Source of the DNA: Actinomadura rubteroloni
Lineage (GTDB): Bacteria; Actinomycetota; Actinomycetes; Streptosporangiales; Streptosporangiaceae
DNA length: 64,000 bases
Assembly: GCF_002911665.1 (NCBI RefSeq)
Contig: NZ_MTBP01000001.1
Coordinates: 2,480,001 to 2,544,000, forward strand
Direction of reading: 5' to 3'
Position numbers and translations under genes: made by a program. How positions within the stretch are numbered: position 1 is the stretch's first letter; every line of letters begins with the position of its first letter. Positions 56,331 to 64,000 of this stretch are shown here, piece by piece. The notes under the pieces were generated by a model that searched no databases, was not told the DNA's origin, and saw nothing but the letters and a program-made list of their open reading frames with translations.

Positions 56331-57440
56331 ATGGCTGACGACTTGATGGCTCGTGCCGAGGCGCTCGAAGCGACGGATACGGACGGGGCCAGGCTCCTCT
56401 ATCGGGAAGCGGTTCGGATAGGCATCCCGCAGGCCGCCTACCGCTATGGCGAGCTCCTGCTGGATCTGGAAGAATTCGATGAAGCGGAGCGTGTGCTGCG
56501 CGACGCTTTCAGTGGCGGCGATCTGTCTTGTGTTCACCCGTTGGCGGATGTGCTCGTTGAAACCGGCCGTGCTGATGAAGCCGTAGCGGCTCTGCGCCGT
56601 TCTTTTGGAGCGGGCGACGTCAGGTCGGCGCTGCATGCAGCGGTCATTCTTTCGGATGTCCTGGACGATCGGCGGGAAGCTGAATCCTGGTACCGGCGCG
56701 CTATCGATGCGGGAGATCATCGCGCCAAAAACGACTACGCTTCTTTTCTCGCCGAAGATCCGGCGCGTTACGAGGAGGCCGAGCGGCTCTATCGCGATGC
56801 TATCGCGGATGGCGATGATCTCGCACTCGGCAACCTCGGCGGACTTGAACTCGATCGCGAAAACTTCACAGCTGCTGTGCGGCTATTGGCCCAGGCGCTT
56901 GAAGGCGGTAACCACAAGGTTCTGCTGCAGCTTGCCGAAGCCGAAGAGGGTATTGGGAATCTGGATCGAGCGGAAATTCATCTGGAGCAGGCCGTTGCGC
57001 ATGAAATCCCTGGAGCGCGCCTGGCTCGAACGAACTTTCGGGCGGCCCATCGGCTCTCAAATACTGAAGAGATTGAGCGCGAATATCGGGCTGCACTGGC
57101 TGACGATGAGGAAGACGCTGCATTCTATTATGCGTTGTATCTAGGTGACATCGGTCGAGTGGACGAGGCAATTCGATTGTATCTCCGTGCCATCGAGGAG
57201 GGCTCGGACTCTGCCCAGAACAACGTGGCGCTTCTCTATGCTGATTGCGGCAAGTACGATAAGGCCGAACATTACTTCCGGCAGGCCATCCAGTTCGGTC
57301 AGCTCAATGCGGCGCTAAACTACGGAATGATGCTCAAAAGAGTGGGCGAGCATGCGAAATTGGCGGACGTGGTCGCTGAAGCCCGGGGGCTTGGCGCCAC
57401 GTCGCAGCAGATCGCCGAGCTGCTCAAAGATGATTCTTGA
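56331..57440 (+). CDS. Sel1/TPR-like repeat protein
   Basis: The protein has 369 residues. It is all helical with about ten repeats of ~34-36 residues of the form (A/Y)xxYGxxLxxxGxxDEAExxYRxAIxxGD, intermediate between TPR and Sel1-like repeats; examples are YEEAERLYRDAIADGDDLAL and KYDKAEHYFRQAIQFGQLNAA-type units. There is no signal peptide, catalytic domain or membrane helix. Such solenoids mediate protein contacts. ATG with GAAGGA upstream. GC is lower than in flanking genes. It follows the immunity-like gene after 168 bp in which nothing else was identified. Confidence 0.75.
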   Translation: MADDLMARAEALEATDTDGARLLYREAVRIGIPQAAYRYGELLLDLEEFDEAERVLRDAFSGGDLSCVHPLADVLVETGRADEAVAALRRSFGAGDVRSALHAAVILSDVLDDRREAESWYRRAIDAGDHRAKNDYASFLAEDPARYEEAERLYRDAIADGDDLALGNLGGLELDRENFTAAVRLLAQALEGGNHKVLLQLAEAEEGIGNLDRAEIHLEQAVAHEIPGARLARTNFRAAHRLSNTEEIEREYRAALADDEEDAAFYYALYLGDIGRVDEAIRLYLRAIEEGSDSAQNNVALLYADCGKYDKAEHYFRQAIQFGQLNAALNYGMMLKRVGEHAKLADVVAEARGLGATSQQIAELLKDDS

Positions 57441-57553
57441 TGGCGTCAGCGCACTGATGTAGCGGCGCCGCACCACGCCGCCGTTCATGTGCGGCATAGG
57501 GGGTCGCCGGGGTGGGTTGAAGGCGCGCCGGGGCGGGGCGGGATGCTTGGGGG

Positions 57554-58459
57554 GTGGACGGGTTTGTTGAGCATCGGGATCGGCTGGTCGGGGTTGCGTA
57601 CCGGGTGTTGGGGCGGGTCGCCGACGCTGAGGACGTCGTCCAGGACGCTTATCTGCGGTGGGCTGCGGCGGACCGGGGTGACGTTGAGGATCCTGAGGCG
57701 TTTTTGGTGCGGGTGACGACGCGGCTGGCAATTGATCGGTTGCGGCGGGCGCGGGCGCGGCGCGAGGTGTATCCGGGGGAGTGGCTGCCTGAGCCGGTGT
57801 TGACCGAGGACGTCGGTGAGCGGGTTGTTCGGGACGAGTCGGTGACGTTGGCCGTGCTCGTGGTGCTGGAGTCGTTGTCGCCCTTGGAGCGGGCTGTGTT
57901 CGTGCTGCGGGACGTGTTCGGTGAGTCGTACGGCGCTATCGCGGAGATGATCGGGCGGCGGGAGCCTGCTGTCCGGCAGCTTGCGGTGCGGGCTCGGGCG
58001 CATGTGCGGGAGGCCAAGCCGCGTTATGAAGTCGATCGGGAGCGGTGGCGGGAGGTTTCGGACCGGTTCTTTCTGGCTTGTGCCACGGGTGGGGTGGATG
58101 AGCTGATCGCCACGTTGGCTCCGGATGTTCGGCTCACCGGGGATGGGGGTGGGGTCATGCCTAACGCGCGGCGGGTCGTGCAGGGGTCTGAGCGGACGGC
58201 TCGGCTGTTGCGGGGGATTCTGCACGGCGCGGGGCGCGACCATTTCTTGGACCGGCTCGGAGCAGGCCCGGACGATGTCGGTGTCGCGTTCGTCAATGCG
58301 AATGGGCTGCCGGGCGTGGTGCTGACGCTCCGGGAGCGTCCGGTCGCGTTCTTGCAGCCGTTCGTGGCGGACGGCCTGGTCCGCGAGGTGTTCGTCATCA
58401 CCAACCCGGAGAAGATGGCGGGGCTGGTGCCGGGCGGGGTCGCGCCCGTCAGGGCCTGA
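57554..58459 (+). CDS. ECF sigma factor, ECF41 type with C-terminal SnoaL-like domain
   Basis: The protein has 301 residues. Sigma region 2 (VGVAYRVLGRVADAEDVVQDAYLRW) and region 4 (LSPLERAVFVLRDVFGESYGAIAEMIGR) occupy the first ~170 residues. The C-terminal SnoaL-like domain contains DGGG (about 196) and a late NPEKM, matching the DGGGK and NPDKL motifs that define ECF41 factors, in which this domain tunes activity in place of an anti-sigma factor. The GTG start has a weak site. The usual ECF41 partner (a carboxymuconolactone decarboxylase or DoxX-like gene) is not adjacent. No TGTCACA-type ECF41 target promoter was confirmed upstream. Confidence 0.88.
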   Translation: MDGFVEHRDRLVGVAYRVLGRVADAEDVVQDAYLRWAAADRGDVEDPEAFLVRVTTRLAIDRLRRARARREVYPGEWLPEPVLTEDVGERVVRDESVTLAVLVVLESLSPLERAVFVLRDVFGESYGAIAEMIGRREPAVRQLAVRARAHVREAKPRYEVDRERWREVSDRFFLACATGGVDELIATLAPDVRLTGDGGGVMPNARRVVQGSERTARLLRGILHGAGRDHFLDRLGAGPDDVGVAFVNANGLPGVVLTLRERPVAFLQPFVADGLVREVFVITNPEKMAGLVPGGVAPVRA

Positions 58460-58499
58460 CGGCGGGAGCGTCCCAACGCGGACGCCCCCGCCCGCGCGG

Positions 58500-59765
58500 T
58501 CAGGTCACCGGGTTGTCGACCAGGTAGACGGTCGGGGACGGCTTTGCGCACGTCGCCGTGGTGGGCGTGCCGCCGTCGAAGGACAGGGTCGCGGTCGCGC
58601 CGCCGAGCGATACCTGCACGCTCGACGCGCCGGACGCGGGATTGAACGGGCCTGCGGTCAGCGTGCCGTCCTGCGGGAGCGGCACGACGATCTCGTGGTC
58701 CCGCGTGAGCGTGGTCGTGGGGATCGCGATGCCGCTGTCCGGGATGACGTTGAGGCTCTGCGGGGTGCCGCCCTCGACGTCCAGGGTCAGGTTCGTGACC
58801 TTGCCCGAGACGGTCTTAGCGCCCTGGTCCAGCAGCTTGTTCACGGTCTCCTTCGGCACGGTCAGCGCCCCGGACGCGTTCGTGAACGAGAACGAACCGG
58901 ACTTGCTCACCGTCAGCGGGATCCCGTCCGCGCCGACCGCGATGCCCGCGCCGTAGGTCTGGCCGTTCCAGACGCACTGGTACGGCGCGTTGATGATGCC
59001 GGCCAGTTCACCGGACTTCGGTTCGCCGAAGTTCAGCGGTGCGCCCTGGATCTTGGCGGGGGCCTGGCCGGACGCGCCGCCGACCGCGATCGTCAGCAGC
59101 GCGTTGCCGCCGCGCGGCTTGCAGTCCGCGGTGATGGGCAGCGAGAAGCCCCAGCTCGACTTGAGGTCGACCTTCGCGACCGCGCTGTTGAAGCCGAGCG
59201 TCACCTTGCCGCTCTGCGGGGCCTTGTAGGGGCCGACGTCGAACGGCTTCTGGCCAGCCGCCGGGAGCCCGACCTTCAGCGGCTTGCCCGCGACGATCGG
59301 GATGTCCTTGATCGAGATCGGGTCCTTGGCGATGTTGACCGCGTCCGGGGTCGAGTGCGTCGCCCCGATCGACATGTCGCTGATCGTCGCGTCGGCCTTG
59401 TCGAGGCCGAGGATCGGGGCGAGGGCCGTCAGCCACTCGGGGAACGTGATGCTGCCCGAGCCCTGCGTCAGCCAGAACTCCTGGCCGGGGCCGAGCTGCA
59501 CCGGCGCGACGCCCTGGATGTCGACGTCCAGCGGGAGCCACAGGACGGGCAGGACGCCCGCGAAGTTGATCGTGCAGGCGATGGGGAGCTTGAACCGTCC
59601 GGTGTCGACGCCGACGGCGGGCAGGTCCGTCGGCTGGATCGCCCGCGCGGACGGCATCGCGGTCAGCGTCGAGGCGAGCAGGGCCGCGCCGGCCGCGAGC
59701 GCGGCGCGGCGGGAACGGGGGCGGGGGGCGCCGGCGGGCTCGGCGCGTCGTGGTCTCGGCCGCAT
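58500..59765 (-). CDS. Secreted protein with repeated beta-rich domains (DUF6801-like)
   Basis: The protein has about 421 residues. A signal peptide with an Arg-rich start and hydrophobic core (RRAALAAGAALLASTLTA, cleavage near ARA) is followed by an entirely extracytoplasmic beta-rich protein. Two similar ~130-residue halves can be made out, each with one or two Cys (IACTINFAG; TADCKPRGGN; YQCVWNG; TATCAKPSP) and 'PLDVDIQG/PLTVSKSG'-type strands. It resembles actinobacterial DUF6801-type surface proteins, but that is uncertain. ATG 59765 is chosen (GAAGGATGAG upstream); GTG 59783 is possible. Confidence 0.65.
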   Translation of the reverse strand: MRPRPRRAEPAGAPRPRSRRAALAAGAALLASTLTAMPSARAIQPTDLPAVGVDTGRFKLPIACTINFAGVLPVLWLPLDVDIQGVAPVQLGPGQEFWLTQGSGSITFPEWLTALAPILGLDKADATISDMSIGATHSTPDAVNIAKDPISIKDIPIVAGKPLKVGLPAAGQKPFDVGPYKAPQSGKVTLGFNSAVAKVDLKSSWGFSLPITADCKPRGGNALLTIAVGGASGQAPAKIQGAPLNFGEPKSGELAGIINAPYQCVWNGQTYGAGIAVGADGIPLTVSKSGSFSFTNASGALTVPKETVNKLLDQGAKTVSGKVTNLTLDVEGGTPQSLNVIPDSGIAIPTTTLTRDHEIVVPLPQDGTLTAGPFNPASGASSVQVSLGGATATLSFDGGTPTTATCAKPSPTVYLVDNPVT

Positions 59766-59800
59766 GGGCTTCTCATCCTTCACCTCGGGGACACTCGTGC

Positions 59801-59821
59801 CACAGTTTGTGTCACACAGTT
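59801..59821 (-). promoter_or_regulatory. Direct repeat CACAGTT x2 upstream of the secreted-protein gene
   Basis: CACAGTT occurs at 59801-59807 and 59815-59821 (14-bp period), within about 55 bp of the start codon of 58500-59765 and next to the end of the GntR gene. It lies where a promoter or operator is expected. The function is unknown. Confidence 0.3.
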
Positions 59822-59882
59822 GCCCCGTGCCTATGCAGCCGAATGAGCGTCCTCAGGAGAAATTCTGCGTACTTTTGAAGGC

Positions 59883-60620
59883 TCAGCTCGCCGGCTGGGC
59901 CTGCAGGGAGAGCCGCAGCCGCTCGGTCACCTCGGCGTGCCACGGGTCCAGGAGCGCGAGGGCCGCACGCGCCGCCTCCGCGTCGCCCTTCTCCCACGCC
60001 GTGACGACCTGGTCCCACCACCACACATGGGCGCCGGCGTCGTGGAAGACGGCGTCCAGCACTTCAGGGACGTCTCCGAGCATCGGGCCGAGTGAGTTCA
60101 GGACACCGAGCAGGATCCCGCCGCCGATCGCCGACGACCCGGCGCGCAGCACGTCCAGGACGCCCTGGTGCACGTCGGTCGGCGACGCGTCACCGCTCGC
60201 GACCAGCCGGTCCAGCCGGGACAGCGCCTGCCGCACCGGACGCGGGTCGTAGGCCGCCGGGTCGGCCTCCAGCTTGGTGACCACCGACGCGTAGACGATC
60301 GACAGCGTCTCCAGCAGGTCCCGCAGGATGCGCACCGAAGTCTCGGGCAGACGGCGCGAGAAGCGGAACAGGTAGCGCCATGTCTCGATCCCGCCGCGCG
60401 CCTCGATGTCGTTCACGACGACCCCGAGCCCGTGGTGCGGCTCCACGAACCCCATCGCGCGCAGTCGCGCCAGCACGAGCTGGACGGTCGTCGGGTTGAC
60501 CGCGTGCTCCTCGGCGAGCCGGCGGATCGACGGGAGCCGGTCGCCCGCCCGCAACTGCCCCGAAGCGATCTGGAACGCGATGCGCTCTGTGATCTCGTCG
60601 ACCATCGTGCTGCGGGTCAT
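59883..60620 (-). CDS. GntR-family regulator, FadR-type
   Basis: The protein has 245 residues. The N-terminal winged helix has RLPSIRRLAEEHAVNPTTVQLVLARLRAMGFV and the wing GLGVVV. The C-terminal ~150 residues are helical, fitting a FCD-type ligand-binding domain, although the His residues of metal-binding FCD domains are only partly evident (DVHQGVLDVL, DPWHAEV). ATG with CAGGAG upstream. It lies 50 bp downstream of the acyl-AMP ligase/esterase operon on the same strand and may regulate it; ligands could be acyl compounds, by analogy only. Confidence 0.8.
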   Translation of the reverse strand: MTRSTMVDEITERIAFQIASGQLRAGDRLPSIRRLAEEHAVNPTTVQLVLARLRAMGFVEPHHGLGVVVNDIEARGGIETWRYLFRFSRRLPETSVRILRDLLETLSIVYASVVTKLEADPAAYDPRPVRQALSRLDRLVASGDASPTDVHQGVLDVLRAGSSAIGGGILLGVLNSLGPMLGDVPEVLDAVFHDAGAHVWWWDQVVTAWEKGDAEAARAALALLDPWHAEVTERLRLSLQAQPAS

Positions 60621-60671
60621 GGGGCTCCTGCCGGTTCCTTCGCGGGTGACCCACAGTGTAAGGCTGCGGTT

Positions 60672-61544
60672 TCAGGCCGAGACGGACCGCATCAGCAGGG
60701 GCCACGCCCGGTGCAGCTCCCGCTCCCAGTAGGGCCAGGAGTGGGTGCCGTCGCGGTAGAGATGGGTCGTGTACGGGATGCGGTGGGCGCGCAGGCGGCG
60801 CAGGAACGGCCCGACCGTCGACCGGACGGCCGGCTCGGCGAGGTTGGCCGGGCTCCATGGCGCGTCCGGTGGGTCCAGCGGCCCCGGCCTGCCGGTGAGC
60901 CCGGCCGACAGGTGCAGCCGCGTCCCGCGCAGGCGCGGCGCGAGGTAGAGCGGGTCGCTGGCGCGCCAGTGCCGGTCCTGGACGATCGGCAAGCCCCACA
61001 TGCGCAGCGGGTTCACCCGTCCGGCGAGACCGGTGGCGGCGAGCAGCCCGACCATCGTGACCGGCGTCCGGATCGAGCACGGCGCGCTGAGCGCGGCGAC
61101 CGCCCGGAACGCGCCCGGCGCCAGCGCCGCGCTGAGCAGCGCGCCGTATCCGCCGCCCGACACCCCGGCGACGGCGCGCGCCGAACCGGCCCGGTACCGA
61201 TCGCGCATGAGCCGGTACACGTCGCGGACGTGGAACGTCTGCCACTGCGGTCCACGCCGCCAGTTGGTGTAGCCGCCCGCGCGTCCGCCGTCGGGCATGA
61301 CGATCAGGACGTCGTCGTCGCGACTCAACCGTTCGAGATCGGTGCACCGCGTCCACGACGTGCAGTCGTCCAGCCCGCCGTGGTGCAGCGTGACCAGCGG
61401 CCACGTCCGGGACGCGTTCGGCGACCAGCCCCGGGGCAGCAGCACCTGGACGCGCAGCTCCTCGCCGGGCACCGAGTCCGCCCGGACGGTCAGGATCCGC
61501 AGCCGCTCCCCGGCGCGCTCGTCGTCCAGGACCTCGACGCTCAC
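60672..61544 (-). CDS. Antigen-85/esterase D-like alpha/beta hydrolase
   Basis: The protein has about 290 residues. The nucleophile elbow is GVSGGGYG, preceded by LVTLHHGGLDDCTSWTRCTD, VIVMPDGGRAGGYTNW and followed by the late His in YRDGTHSWPYWERELH. This matches the PF00756 esterase family, which includes mycolyltransferase Ag85. No signal peptide is seen with the chosen GTG 61544, which overlaps the ligase stop by 4 bp (GTGA). The long open frame continuing to 63203 is only a shadow of the ligase gene. It is homologous to the esterase beginning at 63250. Confidence 0.82.
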   Translation of the reverse strand: MSVEVLDDERAGERLRILTVRADSVPGEELRVQVLLPRGWSPNASRTWPLVTLHHGGLDDCTSWTRCTDLERLSRDDDVLIVMPDGGRAGGYTNWRRGPQWQTFHVRDVYRLMRDRYRAGSARAVAGVSGGGYGALLSAALAPGAFRAVAALSAPCSIRTPVTMVGLLAATGLAGRVNPLRMWGLPIVQDRHWRASDPLYLAPRLRGTRLHLSAGLTGRPGPLDPPDAPWSPANLAEPAVRSTVGPFLRRLRAHRIPYTTHLYRDGTHSWPYWERELHRAWPLLMRSVSA

Positions 61545-63253
61545 CGGAACCGGCCGGCGCGGTAGGCGTCGCGGCAGGCCGTCCGGGTCAGCTTCCCGCT
61601 GCTGGTGCGCGGCAGCGAGCCCGGCTCGACCAGCACGAAGTCGTCCACGGTCAGCCCGTGGTCGCGCTGCACGGCGCCCCGGACGGCGGCGGCGACGGCC
61701 GCGCTGTCCAGCCGCCGGACGGGCACGCGCCGGTTCCGCTCGGCCACGACGACCAGGCGCTCGCCGCCGCCGGAGGTGTCGGCGAACGCGGTGACGTAGC
61801 CCGCGCGGACGCCCGGGTGGGCCGTCGCGGCGGTGTGCTCGACGTCCTGCGGGTAGTGGTTGCGGCCGTCGATGATGATCAGGTCCTTGTCGCGGCCGGT
61901 GACGTAGTACTCGCCGGCATGGCGGAACCCGAGGTCGCCGGTGCGCAGCCAGGGCCGGGCGGGCAGGCCGTCGGCCGGGTCGGCGAGGACGCCCCGGAAG
62001 GTCTGCTCGGTGGCGTCCGTCCGGCCCCAGTACCCGGCGGCGACGTTGGCGCCGTGGACCCACAGCTCGCCGACGCGGCCGTCGGGCAGGACGCGCCCGT
62101 CCGGGGCGACCACCGCGACGTGCTGCCCGAACGGCGTGCCGCAGGACACCAGCGTCGCGGCGTCGTCGTCGGCGGGGCGGGCCACGCCTGCGGCCAGCGC
62201 GGCGCGGTCGAACGCGGCGGTCGTGGGCGGCGTGCTCGGCGAACACGCGAGGACGTAGACGGTGGCTTCCGCGAGCCCGTACGCGGGGGACTGGGCCTCG
62301 GCGCGTAGCCCGCAGCTCGCGAACGCAGCGAAGAACTCCTCCAAAGTGGCCGGACGGATCGGTTCGGCGCCGTTCAGCAGCATCCGCACCCCGCTGAGGT
62401 CGAGTTGCCGCTTCTCCTCGTCCGTGACGTGCCGCGTGAGGTACTCGTACGCGAAGTTGGGTCCGGCCGTATAGACGTCGCGCTGTGCACTCAGCAGCTC
62501 CAGCCACCGCAGGGGCCGCATGACGAACGCGACGGGGTCCATGAACACGCATGGGTTGGCGTGGACGAGCGGAAGTGCCGCTGTAAACACCAACCCCATG
62601 TCGTGGAACAGCGGCAGCCAGCTCACCCCGCTGGACGTACGCGGCGTCGCCTCTCCGGCATGGTGGAGCTGCACGGCGTTGGCGGTGAGGTTGCGGTGCG
62701 TGATGACGACACCCGCCGGCACACGCGTGGACCCGGACGTGTACTGGAGATACGCGATGTCGTCGGGACGGATCGGTTCGTCGGTCCAACGACCGTCGCC
62801 GACGCGGTCCGCGAGCAGGACGCCCTTGGGCCGCGTCCCCTGCTCGTCCAGGAACGTCTCCACCCGGTCGGCGGACGCCGACGTCGTGATGACCGTGGAC
62901 GGCTCCGCGTCGCGGTACACCGACGTCAGCCGGTCGGCGTGGCCCGGCAGGTCCGGGCTGAACAGCGGCACCGCGACGACCCGCGCGTACAGGCAGCCGA
63001 AGAACGCGACCAGGTAGTCCGGCGACTGCGGGGCGAGGATCGCGGCGCGGTCGCCGGGGCTGCTGGTCTCGCGCAGCGCGGCGGCGACGGCGCGGGCGCG
63101 GCGGTCCAGCTCCGCCCAGGTCAGATGCGTCCGGACGCCGGCCGGATCGGTGGAGTGGTCCACGAACGTGTAGGCGGTCTCGTGCCCGAACTCCCACGCC
63201 CATTGCGAGAGCCGGAGGATCAGCGGGCGCTCGTCGGCGGGGAGGGGGCTCAT
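61541..63253 (-). CDS. FadD32-like fatty acyl-AMP ligase
   Basis: The protein has about 570 residues. The adenylation domain shows the P-loop-like YTSGSTRVPAGVVITH, WLPLFHDMGL, NGAEPIRP, YGLAEATVY, GELWVHG, RTGDLGF and GRDKDLIIIDGRNHYPQDVE, all typical of fatty acyl-AMP ligases (FAAL), which activate fatty acids as acyl-AMP for transfer to polyketide synthases or acyl carriers. SGKLTRTACR contains the C-terminal catalytic Lys. The ATG overlaps the upstream esterase stop (ATGA), and its end overlaps the downstream esterase start. No PKS or ACP gene is within the window. Confusing it with a CoA ligase is unlikely given the FAAL-type sequence. Confidence 0.88.
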   Translation of the reverse strand: MSPLPADERPLILRLSQWAWEFGHETAYTFVDHSTDPAGVRTHLTWAELDRRARAVAAALRETSSPGDRAAILAPQSPDYLVAFFGCLYARVVAVPLFSPDLPGHADRLTSVYRDAEPSTVITTSASADRVETFLDEQGTRPKGVLLADRVGDGRWTDEPIRPDDIAYLQYTSGSTRVPAGVVITHRNLTANAVQLHHAGEATPRTSSGVSWLPLFHDMGLVFTAALPLVHANPCVFMDPVAFVMRPLRWLELLSAQRDVYTAGPNFAYEYLTRHVTDEEKRQLDLSGVRMLLNGAEPIRPATLEEFFAAFASCGLRAEAQSPAYGLAEATVYVLACSPSTPPTTAAFDRAALAAGVARPADDDAATLVSCGTPFGQHVAVVAPDGRVLPDGRVGELWVHGANVAAGYWGRTDATEQTFRGVLADPADGLPARPWLRTGDLGFRHAGEYYVTGRDKDLIIIDGRNHYPQDVEHTAATAHPGVRAGYVTAFADTSGGGERLVVVAERNRRVPVRRLDSAAVAAAVRGAVQRDHGLTVDDFVLVEPGSLPRTSSGKLTRTACRDAYRAGRFR

Positions 63254-64000
63254 CGGGACGCTCCGAGCGCCCGCATGATCAGCGGCCAGGCGGTGTGCAG
63301 CTCGTGCGTCCACTCGGGCCAGGCGTGCCAGCCGTCGCCGTAGATGTGGCTGGTCACCGGGATTTTCAGCGTGTGCAGTCGGTCCACGAACGATCGGTTC
63401 ATCTGGCCGATGAGGATCTCGCTGAGCTGCGTGAGCCGCCACACCCCGCCGGGCGGCGTGTACGGGCCGTTCATGCCGGTGGTGCCGCTGGAGATGTAGA
63501 GGCCCGTCCCGCGCAGGTGCGCGGCCTGGACGTACGGGTCGTGGGCGCGCCAGTTCGCGTCGTCGCGTCCGGGCAGGCCGAAGATGCGGAACGCGTCCGG
63601 GCCGGAGCCGAGCAGGTTGACCGTCGTCAGGAAGAGCTGCATCCCGTCCATCGTGAGATGGGTGGAGCCGCTGAACGACGCCGCGTACTCGTACATGCCG
63701 GGATGCCGTGCGGCGTAGGCCACCGCGCCCTGCCCGCCGGACGAAACACCGAGCGTGGCACGTCGCGTCCCCGCGTGGTAGCGCGCCATCAGCTTCGGGA
63801 GTTCGACGGTGTGGAACGTCTCCCAGCGCGGGATCCCGCCCTTGCCGTCGTTCCACCAGTCCACGTAGCTGCCGTTCTCGCCCCCGGACGGCATGACGAC
63901 CATGACGTCGTAGCGCGCGGCCAGCTTCTCGATATCGGTCTCGCGCGTCCACGAGGTGTAGTCGTCGCGTCCGCCCTGGAAGGCGTACACCACGGGCCAC
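63250..64000 (-). CDS. Antigen-85/esterase D-like alpha/beta hydrolase (partial, 5' end outside window)
   Basis: About 249 C-terminal residues are present and the frame is open to the window edge. Motifs are YAFQGGRDDYTSWTRETDIE, VVMPSGGENGSYVDWW, the nucleophile elbow GVSSGGQG and the late His in YGDGWHAWPEWTHELH. This is closer than its neighbour to secreted mycolyltransferase-like esterases (IGGGGWETFH-type segment replaced by IPRWETFH). A signal peptide would lie in the missing part. It overlaps the ligase gene (ATGA), so the three genes form one operon. Confidence 0.85.
   Translation of the reverse strand, partial: WPVVYAFQGGRDDYTSWTRETDIEKLAARYDVMVVMPSGGENGSYVDWWNDGKGGIPRWETFHTVELPKLMARYHAGTRRATLGVSSGGQGAVAYAARHPGMYEYAASFSGSTHLTMDGMQLFLTTVNLLGSGPDAFRIFGLPGRDDANWRAHDPYVQAAHLRGTGLYISSGTTGMNGPYTPPGGVWRLTQLSEILIGQMNRSFVDRLHTLKIPVTSHIYGDGWHAWPEWTHELHTAWPLIMRALGASR

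Noticed and set aside
54363..57480. Integrated element with att sites at tRNA-Ala
   Set aside because: No integrase, transposase or second copy of the tRNA 3' end was found by eye in the window. Only the base-composition change and gene content support acquisition.
57441..57553. ECF41 autoregulatory promoter before the sigma factor gene
   Set aside because: No TGTCACA-like element with a CGTC partner at suitable spacing could be found.
61545..63203. 843-residue frame that would fuse the downstream esterase to an upstream domain
   Set aside because: The upstream part is the out-of-frame shadow of the acyl-AMP ligase gene; the esterase starts at GTG 61544 with a GTGA overlap.

Overview
The window is very GC-rich, has strong GC third positions, frequent GTG starts and many 4-bp stop/start overlaps. 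The conserved gene order (tig-clpP1-clpP2-clpX, valS...folC-DUF4233-ndk-mreBCD-mrdA-rodA, radical SAM pair-RNase E/G-rplU-rpmA-obg-proB-proA...nadD-rsfS) is that of a filamentous actinomycete. A full mreBCD set rules against mycolic-acid bacteria (Corynebacteriales lack MreB). I infer Streptosporangiales, probably Thermomonosporaceae/Actinomadura-like, but the genus cannot be proved from this sequence.

Layout. 1-586: start of a membrane sensor kinase, running off the window. 587-961: regulatory gap with a perfect 18-bp palindrome and a promoter-like pair. 962-10411: a tightly coupled seven-gene operon: tail-anchored pseudokinase, zinc-ribbon TRAFAC-type GTPase, GTPase-associated protein 1-like protein, two-TM coiled-coil protein, MotB/ExbD-like protein, second tail-anchored pseudokinase, second zinc-ribbon GTPase. 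An intact Ser/Thr kinase (10405-11982) converges on it with a 7-bp overlap. This is the most interesting part: it looks like a membrane-assembled GTPase signalling or conflict machine with a TolQR/MotAB/ZorAB-like module. 12117-20687: tex, an EamA-like membrane protein, trigger factor and the ClpP1/ClpP2/ClpX protease. 20786-24951: YtrA-type regulator with an ABC ATPase but no permease, a PTP-like phosphatase, a class-A-beta-lactamase-like secreted protein and a NarL-type two-component pair. 25100-31665: valS, two proteins of unknown function, folC, DUF4233. 31819-38516: ndk and the cell-elongation cluster mreB-mreC-mreD-PBP2-rodA. 38579-49545: radical SAM pair (TIGR03960/TIGR03936), RNase E/G, L21, L27, Obg, ProB, ProA. 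49603-54272: Tat-exported phosphoesterase, M48 protease, NadD, RsfS, histidine phosphatase. 54363-54435: tRNA-Ala(GGC).

Downstream of the tRNA the base composition drops clearly (about 54600-57450) and four poorly characterised genes follow: two small membrane proteins, an immunity-like protein and a Sel1/TPR repeat protein. This looks like an acquired segment, although no integrase or att repeat was found. 57554-60620: an ECF41-type sigma factor, a secreted protein and a FadR-type GntR regulator. 60672-64000: a three-gene operon on the minus strand in which a FadD32-like fatty acyl-AMP ligase lies between two antigen-85-like esterases, an arrangement reminiscent of mycolate loci but in an MreB-containing actinomycete.

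Start sites were chosen from Shine-Dalgarno position, overlaps and family N-termini. All family assignments are from motif recognition by eye; no database search was run.
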